Shown here piece by piece: positions 1 through 8,663 of a stretch of DNA of 64,000 nt. Within the stretch, counting starts at the first letter, position 1, and each line of letters opens with the position of its first letter. The stretch is from Burkholderia cepacia GG4. Lineage in GTDB: Bacteria; Pseudomonadota; Gammaproteobacteria; Burkholderiales; Burkholderiaceae. The notes beneath the pieces are model-generated. The model was given only the letters and a program-made list of their open reading frames with translations. It ran no database searches and had not been told where the DNA came from. The position numbers were made by a program, and so were the translations under genes. The DNA is taken from assembly GCF_000292915.1 (NCBI RefSeq), contig NC_018513.1, positions 434,001-498,000 on the forward strand, in the 5' to 3' direction.

Positions 1-22
1 GCGGCACAAATTCGGGGATCGA

Positions 23-793
23 TCAGTCCACGAATGCGCGCTCGATCACGTAGTGACCCGGTGCGCTGTTCTTGCCTTCGACGAGTCCGGCCTGCTTCAG
101 CAGGTCGGTCGTGTCCTTCAGCATCGCGGTGCTGCCGCACAGCATCACGCGGTCGTTTTCCGGCGAGAACGGCGGCACGTCGAGATCCGTGAACAGCTTG
201 CCCGTCGCGATCAGGTCGGTGATGCGGCCCTCGTTGTCGAACGCTTCGCGCGTGACCGTCGGGTAGTAGACGAGCTTTTCCTTGATGATGTCGCCAAGGT
301 ACTCGTGGCCCGGCAGGTCGTGCTTGATGTAGTCCATGTACGCCAGCTCGCCCTTCAGGCGGCAGGTGTGCGTCAGGATGACCTTGTCGAAGCGTTCGTA
401 GATGTCCGGGTCGCGGATGATCGACATGAACGGGGCGAGGCCCGTGCCGGTCGACAGCATCCACAGCGTCTTGCCGGGCAGCAGGTTGTCGGCGACGAGC
501 GTGCCGGTCGGCTTCTTGCCGATCAGCACCGGGTCGCCCACCTTCAGGTGCTGCAGGCGCGACGTCAGCGGGCCGTTCTGGACCTTGATGCTGAAGAATT
601 CGAGGTGCTCTTCGTAGTTCGGGCTGACGATCGAGTAGGCGCGCGCAAGCGGCTTGCCGTCGACCTCGAGGCCGACCATCGTGAATTCGCCGTTGTTGAA
701 GCGCAGGCTCGGCTCACGAGTGCAGGTGAAGCTGAAAAGCGTGTCGGTCCAGTGGTGGACGGATTGGACGGTGGCGGTGTCGTATTTGCTCAT
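23..793 (-). CDS. fpr: Ferredoxin--NADP(+) reductase
   Basis: This 256-residue protein is a plant-type FAD-dependent ferredoxin/flavodoxin-NADP reductase, moving electrons between NADPH and ferredoxin or flavodoxin in the cytosol. The FAD-binding RAYS motif is at residues 51-54, and the nucleotide-binding GTGLAPF stretch is at 116-122. The C-terminus is short and ends AFVD, as in bacterial Fpr enzymes. Length matches the family (about 250-260). The gene starts at an ATG at 793 and runs leftward. Its promoter must lie in the 226 bp shared with the neighbouring leftward LysE-type gene. In other proteobacteria Fpr is tied to oxidative stress and iron-sulfur repair, but no regulator site is obvious here. 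Confidence 0.93.
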   Translation of the reverse strand: MSKYDTATVQSVHHWTDTLFSFTCTREPSLRFNNGEFTMVGLEVDGKPLARAYSIVSPNYEEHLEFFSIKVQNGPLTSRLQHLKVGDPVLIGKKPTGTLVADNLLPGKTLWMLSTGTGLAPFMSIIRDPDIYERFDKVILTHTCRLKGELAYMDYIKHDLPGHEYLGDIIKEKLVYYPTVTREAFDNEGRITDLIATGKLFTDLDVPPFSPENDRVMLCGSTAMLKDTTDLLKQAGLVEGKNSAPGHYVIERAFVD

Positions 794-1019
794 GGCTTTG
801 AAAACGGACGCGCGTAGCGAACGCGTGTAACGGGCCCAAAAACGGGCAAAAAACCGAGTGCGTCGGCCCGATCGAGGATCGGCCGGCCGGCGCGTCGGAC
901 ACGCGCCTTCTCGATGACAGACGATTGAGGAACTGGTTATTTTACCCTGCTTGGGGCAGATGCGGGCTTGACCCGCGCGGCTGCGCGGATTTGGCGCAAC
1001 GAATTATTTCAACCGGCTT

Positions 1020-1667
1020 TCAGCGATCGGCTGCGAGCTTTGCGCCGAGGCCGACGAGCGCGGCCCCGCACAGCGCGTCGAGCGGGCGCCGCACGCGCCG
1101 GTAGCCGCGCTGCGCGCGCGGGCTCGCGAACAGATAGGCGACGCTCGAATACCAGCCGGCCGACAGCACACCGATCGTCACCAGCACCGCGCCGTTGAAC
1201 CACAGCGGCACGTGCGCGGGCAGCATCGCCGCGAACACGCTGGTCCAGAACGCGCACGATTTCGGGTTGGTCAGGCACGTGAGCAGGCCGCTGCGATAGG
1301 CGCGCAGGTAGTCGCGCGGGTGCGGTGCGGCAGGCGGCACGCGCGCGTCCGGCGCGTCGGCCGGCGCCGGATCGCGGCGCACGCCCGAGCGCAGCAGCTT
1401 GACGCCGAAATACACGAGATAGACGGCGCCGCCGATCCGGATCGTCTCGTACAGCCATTCGACCTGGTGCAACACGGCCGCGAGGCCGAGCATCGCGAGC
1501 GTTGCCCACGCGACCGATGCGGTGCCGACGCCGAGCGCCGACGCGGCGCCGAGACTGCGCCGCCCCGCGAGCGACAGTTGCGAAATCATGAAGAAATTCG
1601 GGCCGGGCGTGATCGCCGCGACGAGGTAGACCACGGCGATTTGCAGCAGGATCGGGAGGTAGGACAT
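1020..1667 (-). CDS. LysE/RhtB family amino-acid exporter
   Basis: A 215-residue inner-membrane protein of the LysE/RhtB superfamily, which exports amino acids or related metabolites. The N-terminus carries the family hallmark ITPGPNFFMISQLSLAGRR in and after the first membrane helix, followed by the Gly/Ala-rich second helix (GVGTASVAWATLAMLG). Five to six hydrophobic segments are visible. A Pro/Ala/Asp-rich loop sits near residues 100-125. I chose the ATG at 1667 because it places the hydrophobic first helix at the N-terminus; an upstream in-frame ATG at 1712 would add an Arg-rich tail. The substrate cannot be read from sequence. Confidence 0.88.
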   Translation of the reverse strand: MSYLPILLQIAVVYLVAAITPGPNFFMISQLSLAGRRSLGAASALGVGTASVAWATLAMLGLAAVLHQVEWLYETIRIGGAVYLVYFGVKLLRSGVRRDPAPADAPDARVPPAAPHPRDYLRAYRSGLLTCLTNPKSCAFWTSVFAAMLPAHVPLWFNGAVLVTIGVLSAGWYSSVAYLFASPRAQRGYRRVRRPLDALCGAALVGLGAKLAADR

Positions 1668-1741
1668 GGCGGCGCGGCGGCGGGGCGGGCAAAGCGCTAC
1701 TGTAGCGTGCACCGCGCGGCCGCGCTTGCGGCGTTACCGGA

Positions 1742-2557
1742 TCACTGTGGATCGAGGCGCAATCGCGCAATATACGGCAGGTGGTCCGACAGCCAGGCGG
1801 TTTCGCCGGATGGCGCCTGCCATTCGAGCGGCGTCAGCCCGCGCACGAACATCTTGTCGAGCGCGAGCGCCGGCGAGAACGCGGGGAACGTGCGGCCCGA
1901 CTGGCCGAGCAGCGTCGCGACCTCCGACAGCCCGATCTCGCCGAACAGCGCGACCGAATCGTTGCGCCAGTCATTGAAGTCGCCGGCGAGCACGAGTGGG
2001 TCGTCGCCCGCGTTGCGCACGATCCAGTGCGCGATCCAGTGCATCTGGCGCAGTCGCGCCGCGCGCGTGAGCGCGAGGTGCGCGCACAGCAGCGTGACGG
2101 GGCGCGCGCCGGCGAGCGTCGCGCGCGCGACCAGCAGCCCGCGCCGCTCGAAGCGGTGCGCGGAGATGTCCCAGCGGCCGCCGAGGTCGAGCGGGTGCGG
2201 CGACAGGATCGCGTTGCCGTGCCGCCATGACGGCTTGAACACGTTCGGCCCGAGCGCGATCTGCCAGTCGAGCGCCTGCGCGATCTCGGTGGCCTGGCAA
2301 TGCCACACGTCGTCGACCGCGTCGTCCATCGGTGCGCCGAAGCCGGGTGCGAGCAGCGGGCGCGGCATGCGGCGCGCCATCGCTTCCTGCAGAAAATACA
2401 CGTCGGCGTGCGTCGACTGCATCCAGTTGCGCATCGCGTTCCATGCGGTGAAGCCGAGCGGCGAGCGGCCTTTGTGCAGGTTCCAGCTGACCGCGGTGAT
2501 TTCGTCGGGCGCGGCGTGCGGCTCGGCGAACGGCAAGGACAGGGCGTCGGCGGACAT
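1742..2557 (-). CDS. Endonuclease/exonuclease/phosphatase (EEP) family protein
   Basis: A 271-residue member of the EEP fold (DNase I / exonuclease III / sphingomyelinase superfamily), Mg-dependent phosphoesterases. Conserved blocks appear in order: AVSWNLHKG near residue 22 (metal/phosphate Asn), FLQEA (catalytic Glu), HGNAILS, LAGDFNDW (catalytic Asp and Asn) and LSDHLPYIA at the C-terminus (catalytic His). No signal peptide is visible, so it is probably cytosolic. The closest remembered relatives are YbhP-like proteins of unknown substrate. The ATG at 2557 lies 5 nt after the stop of the upstream exported-protein gene, so the two are probably co-transcribed. Confidence 0.85.
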   Translation of the reverse strand: MSADALSLPFAEPHAAPDEITAVSWNLHKGRSPLGFTAWNAMRNWMQSTHADVYFLQEAMARRMPRPLLAPGFGAPMDDAVDDVWHCQATEIAQALDWQIALGPNVFKPSWRHGNAILSPHPLDLGGRWDISAHRFERRGLLVARATLAGARPVTLLCAHLALTRAARLRQMHWIAHWIVRNAGDDPLVLAGDFNDWRNDSVALFGEIGLSEVATLLGQSGRTFPAFSPALALDKMFVRGLTPLEWQAPSGETAWLSDHLPYIARLRLDPQ

Positions 2558-2562
2558 GGCGT

Positions 2563-3051
2563 TCAGTCCTTCGCGACGTGCGCACGCACACGGTAGACAA
2601 GATGCGGATGCTGCTCGACGAGCGTCCAGTCGGTCCACGCATCGCCGCCGACCGACAGCCCGGGGTGGCTCGCGACGATCTGCCGCGGCGACGCGGGCAA
2701 GCACGGATCGCTGCGCGTCGCGTTTTCGTCGTCGAGGGTTTCCTGCACGTCGAGCGCGAGCGATACCGTGTTCGCGGTGGCGTCGACGGTGAGCGGCGCG
2801 ACCGTCACCGAACGCGAGCGCTCGGTCGGCACGACGCGCGCGGCATTGCCGCAGCCGACGGGCACGGCGGACGGATAGCGATGGGTATCGGTGCGGGTCT
2901 GACCCACGGTGGTGCGCTGCTGGAACGTGTCGATCGTCTGACCGTCGCGTAGCACCTGGATCTCCCACGCGACGCTGGCCGGTGCGGGGCTTTGTGCGTG
3001 GGCGGCGAGCGCGACGCTCGCGAGCAGGACGGCCAGGCCGTGTTTCAGCAT
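2563..3051 (-). CDS. Exported protein of unknown function
   Basis: A 162-residue protein with a clear Sec signal peptide (MLKHGLAVLLASVALAAHA, cut near residue 19), so it should be periplasmic or surface-exposed. I do not recognise a domain. The mature part is beta-rich with two cysteines (in PVGCGN and SDPCLP) that could form a disulfide. It ends in a VYRVRAHVAKD tail. The ATG at 3051 is preferred over one at 3093 because it gives a normal signal peptide. It precedes the EEP phosphoesterase gene by 5 nt in the same direction, which suggests an operon but not a function. Confidence 0.75.
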   Translation of the reverse strand: MLKHGLAVLLASVALAAHAQSPAPASVAWEIQVLRDGQTIDTFQQRTTVGQTRTDTHRYPSAVPVGCGNAARVVPTERSRSVTVAPLTVDATANTVSLALDVQETLDDENATRSDPCLPASPRQIVASHPGLSVGGDAWTDWTLVEQHPHLVYRVRAHVAKD

Positions 3052-3197
3052 GAAACTTCTCCGGAAACGCGGGGTAGCGGGTAACGGACGCACATCTTAC
3101 GCCCGATCGATTTGGACGATGGTGTGACAGGACGGGGCGCCGCAGGTTCGCCGCACGATGCGGTCCTGATCGAAAGGTAGGTGCGCGTCACACGTTT

Positions 3198-3932
3198 TCA
3201 AGCGAAAAAGCGCGCGAACTCGGCGACGCTCGCGCGCTCGGTGACGAGGCCGTTCTCGATCGCGTCCGGATCCGCATGGCCGAGCGACATCCCGCAGACG
3301 AGCTGTTGGTTGGACGGTATGCCGAGGTGCTCGGCAACGACCCGGTGAAACGGCACGAACGCGGCCTGCGGGCAGGTATCGAGGCCGCGTGCGCGCGCGG
3401 CCGTCATCACGCCCTGCACGAACATGCCGCAGTCGAGCCACGCACCGTGCGTCATCACGCGGTCGAGCGTGAAGAACAAGGCGACCGGCGCATCGAAGAA
3501 GCGGAAATTGCGCGCGTGCTGCGCGTGCATGCGCGCCTTCTCGTCGCGGCCGATGTTCAACAGCCCGTACAGGTCCCAGCCGACCTTGCGGCGCCGGTCG
3601 ATATACGGCGACACCCATTCGCGCGGATAGTAGTCGTACTCGGCGACGTATTTTTCGTCGCGCGCCGGATCGTCGTAGGCGGCCGTCAGCGCCGCGGCGA
3701 GTGCGTCGCGGGTCGCGCCGGTCGCGACGTACACGTGCCACGGCTGGATGTTGGTGCCGGACGGCGCGCGGCTCGCGGCTTCGAGGATCGCCTCGAGCGT
3801 GTCGCGCGGCACGGGTGTCGGCAGGAACGCGCGAATCGCGCGACGCGACTTGAGCGCGGTGTCGACGGCGTCGACCGTGGGGAGCGCGTCGGTGTCGACG
3901 CGCGGGGAAGCGGCGGGGGCGGGCATCGGCAT
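3198..3932 (-). CDS. Nitroreductase family protein
   Basis: A 244-residue FMN-dependent nitroreductase. The FMN-phosphate motif (SRRAIRAFLP, residues 29-38) and the ASRAPSGTNIQPWHVYVA block (54-70) are typical of the NfsB/PnbA group, which reduces nitroaromatics or quinones with NAD(P)H. The C-terminal FMN-contact region GMSLGHADPDA is also present. I chose the ATG at 3932, giving an N-terminus MPMPAPAASP followed by the family core; the frame stays open far upstream but that stretch is antisense to the AAA+ gene. The physiological substrate is unknown. The gene is monocistronic, with 146 bp and 222 bp on its two sides. Confidence 0.88.
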   Translation of the reverse strand: MPMPAPAASPRVDTDALPTVDAVDTALKSRRAIRAFLPTPVPRDTLEAILEAASRAPSGTNIQPWHVYVATGATRDALAAALTAAYDDPARDEKYVAEYDYYPREWVSPYIDRRRKVGWDLYGLLNIGRDEKARMHAQHARNFRFFDAPVALFFTLDRVMTHGAWLDCGMFVQGVMTAARARGLDTCPQAAFVPFHRVVAEHLGIPSNQQLVCGMSLGHADPDAIENGLVTERASVAEFARFFA

Positions 3933-4154
3933 ACCTTCGGAACGAAGCGCGACGCGCCGCGCGGGCGCCGTCGGCGAGGCCGGCGCGGCGGCCGGTGAAC
4001 TGTCGATGATACGCCGCGCCGCGCGACGCTGCAGCGCACGCGCGCTGTTAGCAGCAGACTCGCTCGGCTGCTTGCTTGCACGCGGTTGCGGGATCGCTAC
4101 ACTGAAATCGTAAGGGTCTGATGGTGGTGTGACGGTAGCGGCAGCGAGGTTGGT

Positions 4155-5135
4155 ATGACGACGGCGATGGTGAAACAGGAACTGGCGGTGGCGTCCTTCA
4201 GCATGGTGTACGACCTCGAGCAGGTCGAGGCGGCGCTGAACGACCTGAACGAGGGCGCGAGCGACGCACTGCGCGCCACCTACGAGCGAATGCTCAAGAC
4301 CGGCAATCTGCGCTTTTGCGTAAAGCCGAACCGGATGCCGTCGTTCGACGAGCTCGGCGACGCGCTGCCCAATTTCACCGAGCCGCTCGGCGACGTGCGC
4401 AAGCAGGTCGCGCTGTGCCTCGAGACGGACGATCGGCTCGAACTGATGCCGATCCTGCTGCTCGGGCCGCCCGGCATCGGCAAGACGCATTTCGCGAAGG
4501 CGCTCGCGCAGCTGCTCGGCACCGCGTATCACTACGTGCCGATGAGTTCGCTGACGGCCGGCTGGATCCTGTCGGGCGCGTCGTCGCAATGGAAGAACGC
4601 GAAGCCGGGCAAGGTGTTCGAAGCGCTCGTCAACGGCAGCTATGCGAACCCGGTGATCGCGGTCGACGAGATCGACAAGGCCGGCAGCGATGCGCAATAC
4701 GATCCGCTCGGCGCGCTGTATGCGTTGCTCGAGCACGACACTGCGCGCGCGTTCGTCGACGAATTCGCCGAAGTGCCGATCGATGCGGGCAACGTGATCT
4801 GGGTCGCGACTGCGAACGACGCGCAGGCGATTCCGGAGCCGCTGCTGAACCGGATGAACGTGTACGAGATCGCGCCGCCCGATGCGGCCGGCGCGCGTCG
4901 GATCGCGCAGACCATTTACGACGAGATCCGCACGTCGCACGCGTGGGGGCGGCGCTTCCCCGACGCGCTCGACGACGACGCGCTCGACGTGCTGGCCGCG
5001 ACGCCGCCGCGCACGATGCGTCGCGCGCTGCTGCATGCATTCGGCGCCGCGCGGCTCGATAGCCGCGACGTGATCGCGCCCGGCGACATCCGCGCCGACG
5101 AGGGCGCGGCGAAGCGCCGGCCGATCGGCTTCTGA
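4155..5135 (+). CDS. Lone AAA+ ATPase, Lon-like ATPase domain without protease
   Basis: A 326-residue AAA+ ATPase. Walker A is GPPGIGKT at residues 104-111, Walker B is VIAVDEID at 167-174, sensor 1 is N221 in VATAND, the arginine finger is R233 in LLNRMN, and sensor 2 lies in PPRTMRRAL (near 284-292). The ATPase core resembles that of Lon, but there is no Lon substrate-binding N-domain and no Ser-Lys peptidase domain. The protein may be a stand-alone remodelling ATPase. An N-terminal segment of about 95 residues is Glu/Leu-rich and helical. No protease or partner gene lies nearby: an FAD oxidase follows after 133 bp and a nitroreductase lies divergently upstream. Function is unknown. Confidence 0.85.
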   Translation: MTTAMVKQELAVASFSMVYDLEQVEAALNDLNEGASDALRATYERMLKTGNLRFCVKPNRMPSFDELGDALPNFTEPLGDVRKQVALCLETDDRLELMPILLLGPPGIGKTHFAKALAQLLGTAYHYVPMSSLTAGWILSGASSQWKNAKPGKVFEALVNGSYANPVIAVDEIDKAGSDAQYDPLGALYALLEHDTARAFVDEFAEVPIDAGNVIWVATANDAQAIPEPLLNRMNVYEIAPPDAAGARRIAQTIYDEIRTSHAWGRRFPDALDDDALDVLAATPPRTMRRALLHAFGAARLDSRDVIAPGDIRADEGAAKRRPIGF

Positions 5136-5268
5136 GCCGGCAGCGCGCGCGTCGCGACGAGTATCGCGAGGCGCGCGCACGCGCGGATGCAGATGCATTC
5201 GGCAAGCGGGCGAACCGGGACGTACAATTCCTTTTCCTCCCCTCGACGCGTGAGCGACGCGAAACGCT

Positions 5269-6378
5269 ATGGAGCAGATGGATTGTGTGGTGATAGGCGC
5301 CGGCGTCGTCGGTCTGGCGATTGCGCGGGAACTGGCTGCGCGCGGGCGCGAGACGATCGTGCTCGAGGCGGCCGATGCGATCGGCACGGGCACGAGTTCG
5401 CGCAACAGTGAGGTGATCCACGCGGGGCTCTACTACCCGCGCGGCTCGCTGAAGGCGATGTCGTGCGTGCACGGCCGCGACCTGCTGTACCAATTCTGCG
5501 ATACGCATCACGTGCCGCACCGGCGTGTGGGCAAGCTGCTGGTCGCGACGAGCGCCGCGCAGGTGAAGCAACTGAAGGCGATCGCCACGCGCGCGGCGGA
5601 AAACGGTGTGTTCGACCTGATGCCGCTCACGCGTACCGAGGCGCAGACGCTCGAGCCCGCGCTCGAATGCGTGGAGGCGTTGTTCTCGCCGGCCACCGGC
5701 ATCGTCGACAGCCACCAGCTGATGCTTGCGCTGCTCGGCGACGCGGAGCGCAACGGCGCCGTGTGCGCGCTGAAATCGCCGGTCGAGTCGATCGAGGTGT
5801 TGCGCGGCGGCTGCTTCGTCGTGCGCACCGGCGGCGACGCGCCGACCGAAATCGAGGCGGCGTGCGTGATCAACAGCGCGGGCCTCGGCGCGCAGGCGCT
5901 CGCGCGCCGTATCCGCGGCCTCGACCCGCGCTGGGTGCCGCCGCTGTATCTCGCGCGCGGCAACTACTTCAGCCTGTCCGGGCGCGCGCCGTTCTCGCAC
6001 CTCGTGTACCCGATGCCCGACCGGGCGGGGCTCGGCGTGCACCTGACGCTCGACATGGCCGGGCAGGCACGCTTCGGCCCGGACGTTGAATGGGTCGATG
6101 CGCTGCGCTACGAAGTCGATCCGGCGCGCGCGCAGGCGTTCTACGCATCGATCCGCGCGTACTGGCCGGAATTGCCCGACGACGCGCTGCAGCCGGCTTA
6201 CGCGGGAATCCGCCCGAAGCTCGCGGGGCCCGGCGAGCCGCCGGCCGACTTCATCGTGCAGGGCGCCGCGCAGCACGGCGTGCGCGGGCTCGTGAACCTG
6301 TTCGGCATCGAGTCGCCAGGGCTGACCGCGTCGCTCGCGCTCGCGCAGCGCGTGGGCGACATGACGTCGCATGCATGA
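5269..6378 (+). CDS. FAD-dependent oxidoreductase, L-2-hydroxyglutarate oxidase-like
   Basis: A 369-residue DAO-fold flavoenzyme. The N-terminal dinucleotide motif is [19 protein letters not shown] (residues 8-26). It is followed by [19 protein letters not shown] (39-57), a block characteristic of the L-2-hydroxyglutarate dehydrogenase (LhgO) branch, and the C-terminus contains the [15 protein letters not shown] flavin-contact segment. The expected reaction is oxidation of L-2-hydroxyglutarate or a related 2-hydroxy acid, passing electrons to the membrane quinone pool. There is no signal peptide. The ATG at 5269 puts the Rossmann motif at the very N-terminus. A strong GC hairpin lies just after the stop. 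Confidence 0.86.
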   Translation: MEQMDCVVIGAGVVGLAIARELAARGRETIVLEAADAIGTGTSSRNSEVIHAGLYYPRGSLKAMSCVHGRDLLYQFCDTHHVPHRRVGKLLVATSAAQVKQLKAIATRAAENGVFDLMPLTRTEAQTLEPALECVEALFSPATGIVDSHQLMLALLGDAERNGAVCALKSPVESIEVLRGGCFVVRTGGDAPTEIEAACVINSAGLGAQALARRIRGLDPRWVPPLYLARGNYFSLSGRAPFSHLVYPMPDRAGLGVHLTLDMAGQARFGPDVEWVDALRYEVDPARAQAFYASIRAYWPELPDDALQPAYAGIRPKLAGPGEPPADFIVQGAAQHGVRGLVNLFGIESPGLTASLALAQRVGDMTSHA

Positions 6379-6381
6379 CGG

Positions 6382-6409
6382 ATCCGGCCCGCACCCGCGC
6401 GGGCCGGAT
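6382..6409 (+). terminator. GC-rich hairpin after the LhgO-like gene
   Basis: ATCCGGCCCGC (6382-6392) pairs perfectly with GCGGGCCGGAT (6399-6409), an 11-bp stem with a 6-nt loop beginning 3 nt after the stop codon. No U-run follows, so it may protect the mRNA 3' end or act in factor-dependent termination rather than as a classical intrinsic terminator. Confidence 0.5.
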
Positions 6410-6540
6410 GCGTGAAATCCCCGTGTGAAATCCCTTATCTCCGGCATTTCGGCGCGCACATTTATTCGCTTGGCGGTTATTCTGTTGAACGGCTGTCGCC
6501 AGAACAGCTTTCAAACCGATAACGTTGGAGCGAGTCCCCC

Positions 6541-6852
6541 ATGAAAACATCCCGTCGGAGTTTCCTGATTTCGAGCGTTGGCGTCGTGTCCGCGCTGGCG
6601 CTGTCGCGCGAAGCACTGGCCGATGCGCCGATGCTGTCGGAAACGGATCCGACCGCAGTGGCGCTCGGCTACAAGGCCGATGCCACGAAGGTCGACAAGA
6701 CGAAGTATCCGAAATACGCAGCGGGCCAGGATTGCGCGGCCTGCATGCTGTACCAGGGCAAGAAGGGCTCGGCTTCCGGCCCGTGCGGCGCATTCCCCGG
6801 CAAGCAGGTGTCAGCGAAGGGCTGGTGCAGCGCATTCTCGAAGATGGGTTGA
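6541..6852 (+). CDS. High-potential iron-sulfur protein (HiPIP)
   Basis: A 103-residue precursor of a HiPIP, a small periplasmic [4Fe-4S] electron carrier. The N-terminus is a twin-arginine signal (SRRSFLISS, residues 4-12) with a hydrophobic core ending at about ALA27, consistent with export of a pre-folded cluster protein. The four cluster ligands are C65, C68, C82 and C96, in the family pattern Cys-x2-Cys ... GPCGAF ... GWCSAF. Length is normal for HiPIPs. The ATG at 6541 follows a purine-rich stretch (GGAGCGAG). The gene stands alone between a hairpin and a strong terminator. Its redox partners are not encoded here. Confidence 0.95.
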   Translation: MKTSRRSFLISSVGVVSALALSREALADAPMLSETDPTAVALGYKADATKVDKTKYPKYAAGQDCAACMLYQGKKGSASGPCGAFPGKQVSAKGWCSAFSKMG

Positions 6853-6860
6853 TGTCCGCG

Positions 6861-6933
6861 GCGGCATCGTGCGATGCCGCAATGTGGCGAAAACCGCAAA
6901 ACGCCCGCCGTCGGAAGATGGCGGGCGTTTTTT
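6861..6933 (+). terminator. Double hairpin and intrinsic terminator after HiPIP
   Basis: Two hairpins follow the HiPIP stop. The first is GCGGCATCG / CGATGCCGC (6861-6880, 2-nt loop). The second is ACGCCCGCC (6901-6909) with GGCGGGCGT (6920-6928), followed by a run of Us to 6933. The second is a textbook rho-independent terminator. Confidence 0.9.
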
Positions 6934-7043
6934 ATGCTTGAAAACGGTTCCGTCGCTTTCTACACTCGCTGCAAACCAGCGCGCTGCGGCCACCCCGCGC
7001 GCCGCGCCGCCCGACACGGCGAATCCACGAGGAAGAGGCACGC

Positions 7044-8351
7044 ATGGCGACGATTGCGAATTCAACCAAAACGATCCGGCCCGAGCGTGCGCTGAACCGG
7101 CGCGCAGTCGCGGCGGCCGTGATCGGCAACGCGCTCGAGTGGTACGACTTCACGGTGTTCGGCTTCATGACGGTCGTGATCGCTGAACTGTTCTTCCCGA
7201 CTTCCAGCGAGTACTCGTCGCTGCTGCTGACCACCGCGACGTTCGGCGTCGCCTTCTTCATGCGCCCGATCGGCGGCATCGTGTTCGGGCTGTACGCGGA
7301 TCGCGCAGGCCGCAAGGCTGCGCTGTCGCTCGTGATCCTGCTGATGACGGCCGGCATCTTCCTGCTCGCGATCGCGCCGCCGTATGCTGCGATCGGCATC
7401 GGCGGCCCGCTCCTGATCGTGTTCGGCCGCCTGCTGCAGGGCTTCTCGGCGGGGGGCGAATTCGGCAGCGCGACCGCGCTGCTGATCGAGGCCGCGCCGT
7501 TCTCGAAACGCGGCTTCTATGGCAGCTGGCAGATGGCGAGCCAGGCGGCCGCGCTACTGATCGGCGCGCTCGTCGGCGCGGCCATCACGCGCGGGCTGTC
7601 GCACGACGCGCTGCGCAGCTGGGGCTGGCGCGTGCCGTTCATCCTCGGGCTGGTGATCGGCCCGATCGGCTTCTATATCCGCCGTCATCTCGCCGATTCC
7701 GAAGCGTTCCTGCATGCGCAGCAAAGCGCGCGCCGCGCGACGCTCGGCGAGGTGTTCACGCGCCACCCGCGCGAGGTGCTGTGCGGGCTCGGCTCGGTGA
7801 TCGCGCTGACGGTGACGATCTACGTGCTGATCAGCTATCTGCCGACTTTCGCGGTGAAGCAGCTGAAGCTGCCCTATGCGGAATCGTTCTACGCGGTGAT
7901 CGTCGGCAACCTGCTGCTGATGGTGCTGTCACCGGTCGCGGGCGCATGGTCGGACCGCATCGGCCGCAAGGGGCTGTCGCTGTGGTCGCTCGTGCTGACG
8001 CTCGTGCTGATGTATCCGCTGTTCGCATGGCTCGACGCGGCGCCGAGCATCGGCCGGCTGATCGCGGTGCAGGCCGTGCTGTCGGTGACGCTCGCGGGCT
8101 ACTACGGGCCGTTCGGCGCGATGATCGCCGAGCTGTTCCCGGCCAACGTGCGCTCGACCGGGCTGTCGATCGCATACAACGTCGCGGTGATGCTGTTCGG
8201 CGGCTTCGGGCAGTTCATCGTCACCTGGCTGATCAAGGTGACGGGCTCGCCGCTCGCGCCGACCTATTACGTGATGGCGGGGCTCGTGCTGTCGATCGTC
8301 GCGGTCGCGTTCGTGCCGGCGCGCAGCGCGGATCTCGACGCGCCGGCCTGA
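7044..8351 (+). CDS. MFS transporter, metabolite:H+ symporter (MHS) family
   Basis: A 435-residue 12-helix major facilitator protein of the MHS branch (KgtP, ProP, ShiA, citrate permeases). The N-terminal signature GNALEWYDFTVFGF near residue 29 is characteristic of this branch, and the inter-helix motif GLYADRAGRKAAL is the MFS loop 2-3 motif. A second copy, GAWSDRIGRKGLS, occurs in the C-half. Substrates of this group are di/tricarboxylates, betaine/proline or shikimate; the exact one cannot be read. The ATG at 7044 follows AGGAAGAGG. It is transcribed alone and precedes the dpp promoter region. Confidence 0.9.
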   Translation: MATIANSTKTIRPERALNRRAVAAAVIGNALEWYDFTVFGFMTVVIAELFFPTSSEYSSLLLTTATFGVAFFMRPIGGIVFGLYADRAGRKAALSLVILLMTAGIFLLAIAPPYAAIGIGGPLLIVFGRLLQGFSAGGEFGSATALLIEAAPFSKRGFYGSWQMASQAAALLIGALVGAAITRGLSHDALRSWGWRVPFILGLVIGPIGFYIRRHLADSEAFLHAQQSARRATLGEVFTRHPREVLCGLGSVIALTVTIYVLISYLPTFAVKQLKLPYAESFYAVIVGNLLLMVLSPVAGAWSDRIGRKGLSLWSLVLTLVLMYPLFAWLDAAPSIGRLIAVQAVLSVTLAGYYGPFGAMIAELFPANVRSTGLSIAYNVAVMLFGGFGQFIVTWLIKVTGSPLAPTYYVMAGLVLSIVAVAFVPARSADLDAPA

Positions 8352-8578
8352 CGGCGCGCGGCCGTCCATCGATCCTTTCAATCAACGTGACGATGGCCGG
8401 CAGGTCCCGGAAAAGCACGTGACGCACGTTCGCGTTCGCGTACGAAATGTTTAGTTGCCGAAGGAAACATGCGCGGGATGATCGAAATGGCCGCTTGCGC
8501 GCGCAGAGGCACTTTTCGCGTGCGCAAGACATCCGCAAAAACCCGTGTGGGCGCGTGTAGAAGAGTTTTTTCTCCAGC

Positions 8579-8608
8579 TTGTTGCAAAATCGCTAGCTCA
8601 AGTAATAT
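8579..8608 (+). promoter_or_regulatory. Predicted sigma70 promoter of the dpp operon
   Basis: TTGTTG (8579-8584), an 18-nt spacer and TAATAT (8603-8608) form a reasonable housekeeping promoter in the AT-richer part of the 312-bp gap before dppA. A start near 8615 would give a leader of about 50 nt ending in the strong GGAGG ribosome site at 8655. The rest of the gap (8352-8578) shows no convincing gene. Confidence 0.5.
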
Positions 8609-8663
8609 CCGCGTACCCGGCCCCCCTGGGGGACCGGTTCCGATCTGGAGACCTGGAGGAAAC

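Noticed and set aside
4630..6459. A 609-codon minus-strand frame
   Set aside because: It is antisense to the AAA+ and LhgO-like genes, both of which have complete motifs on the + strand.
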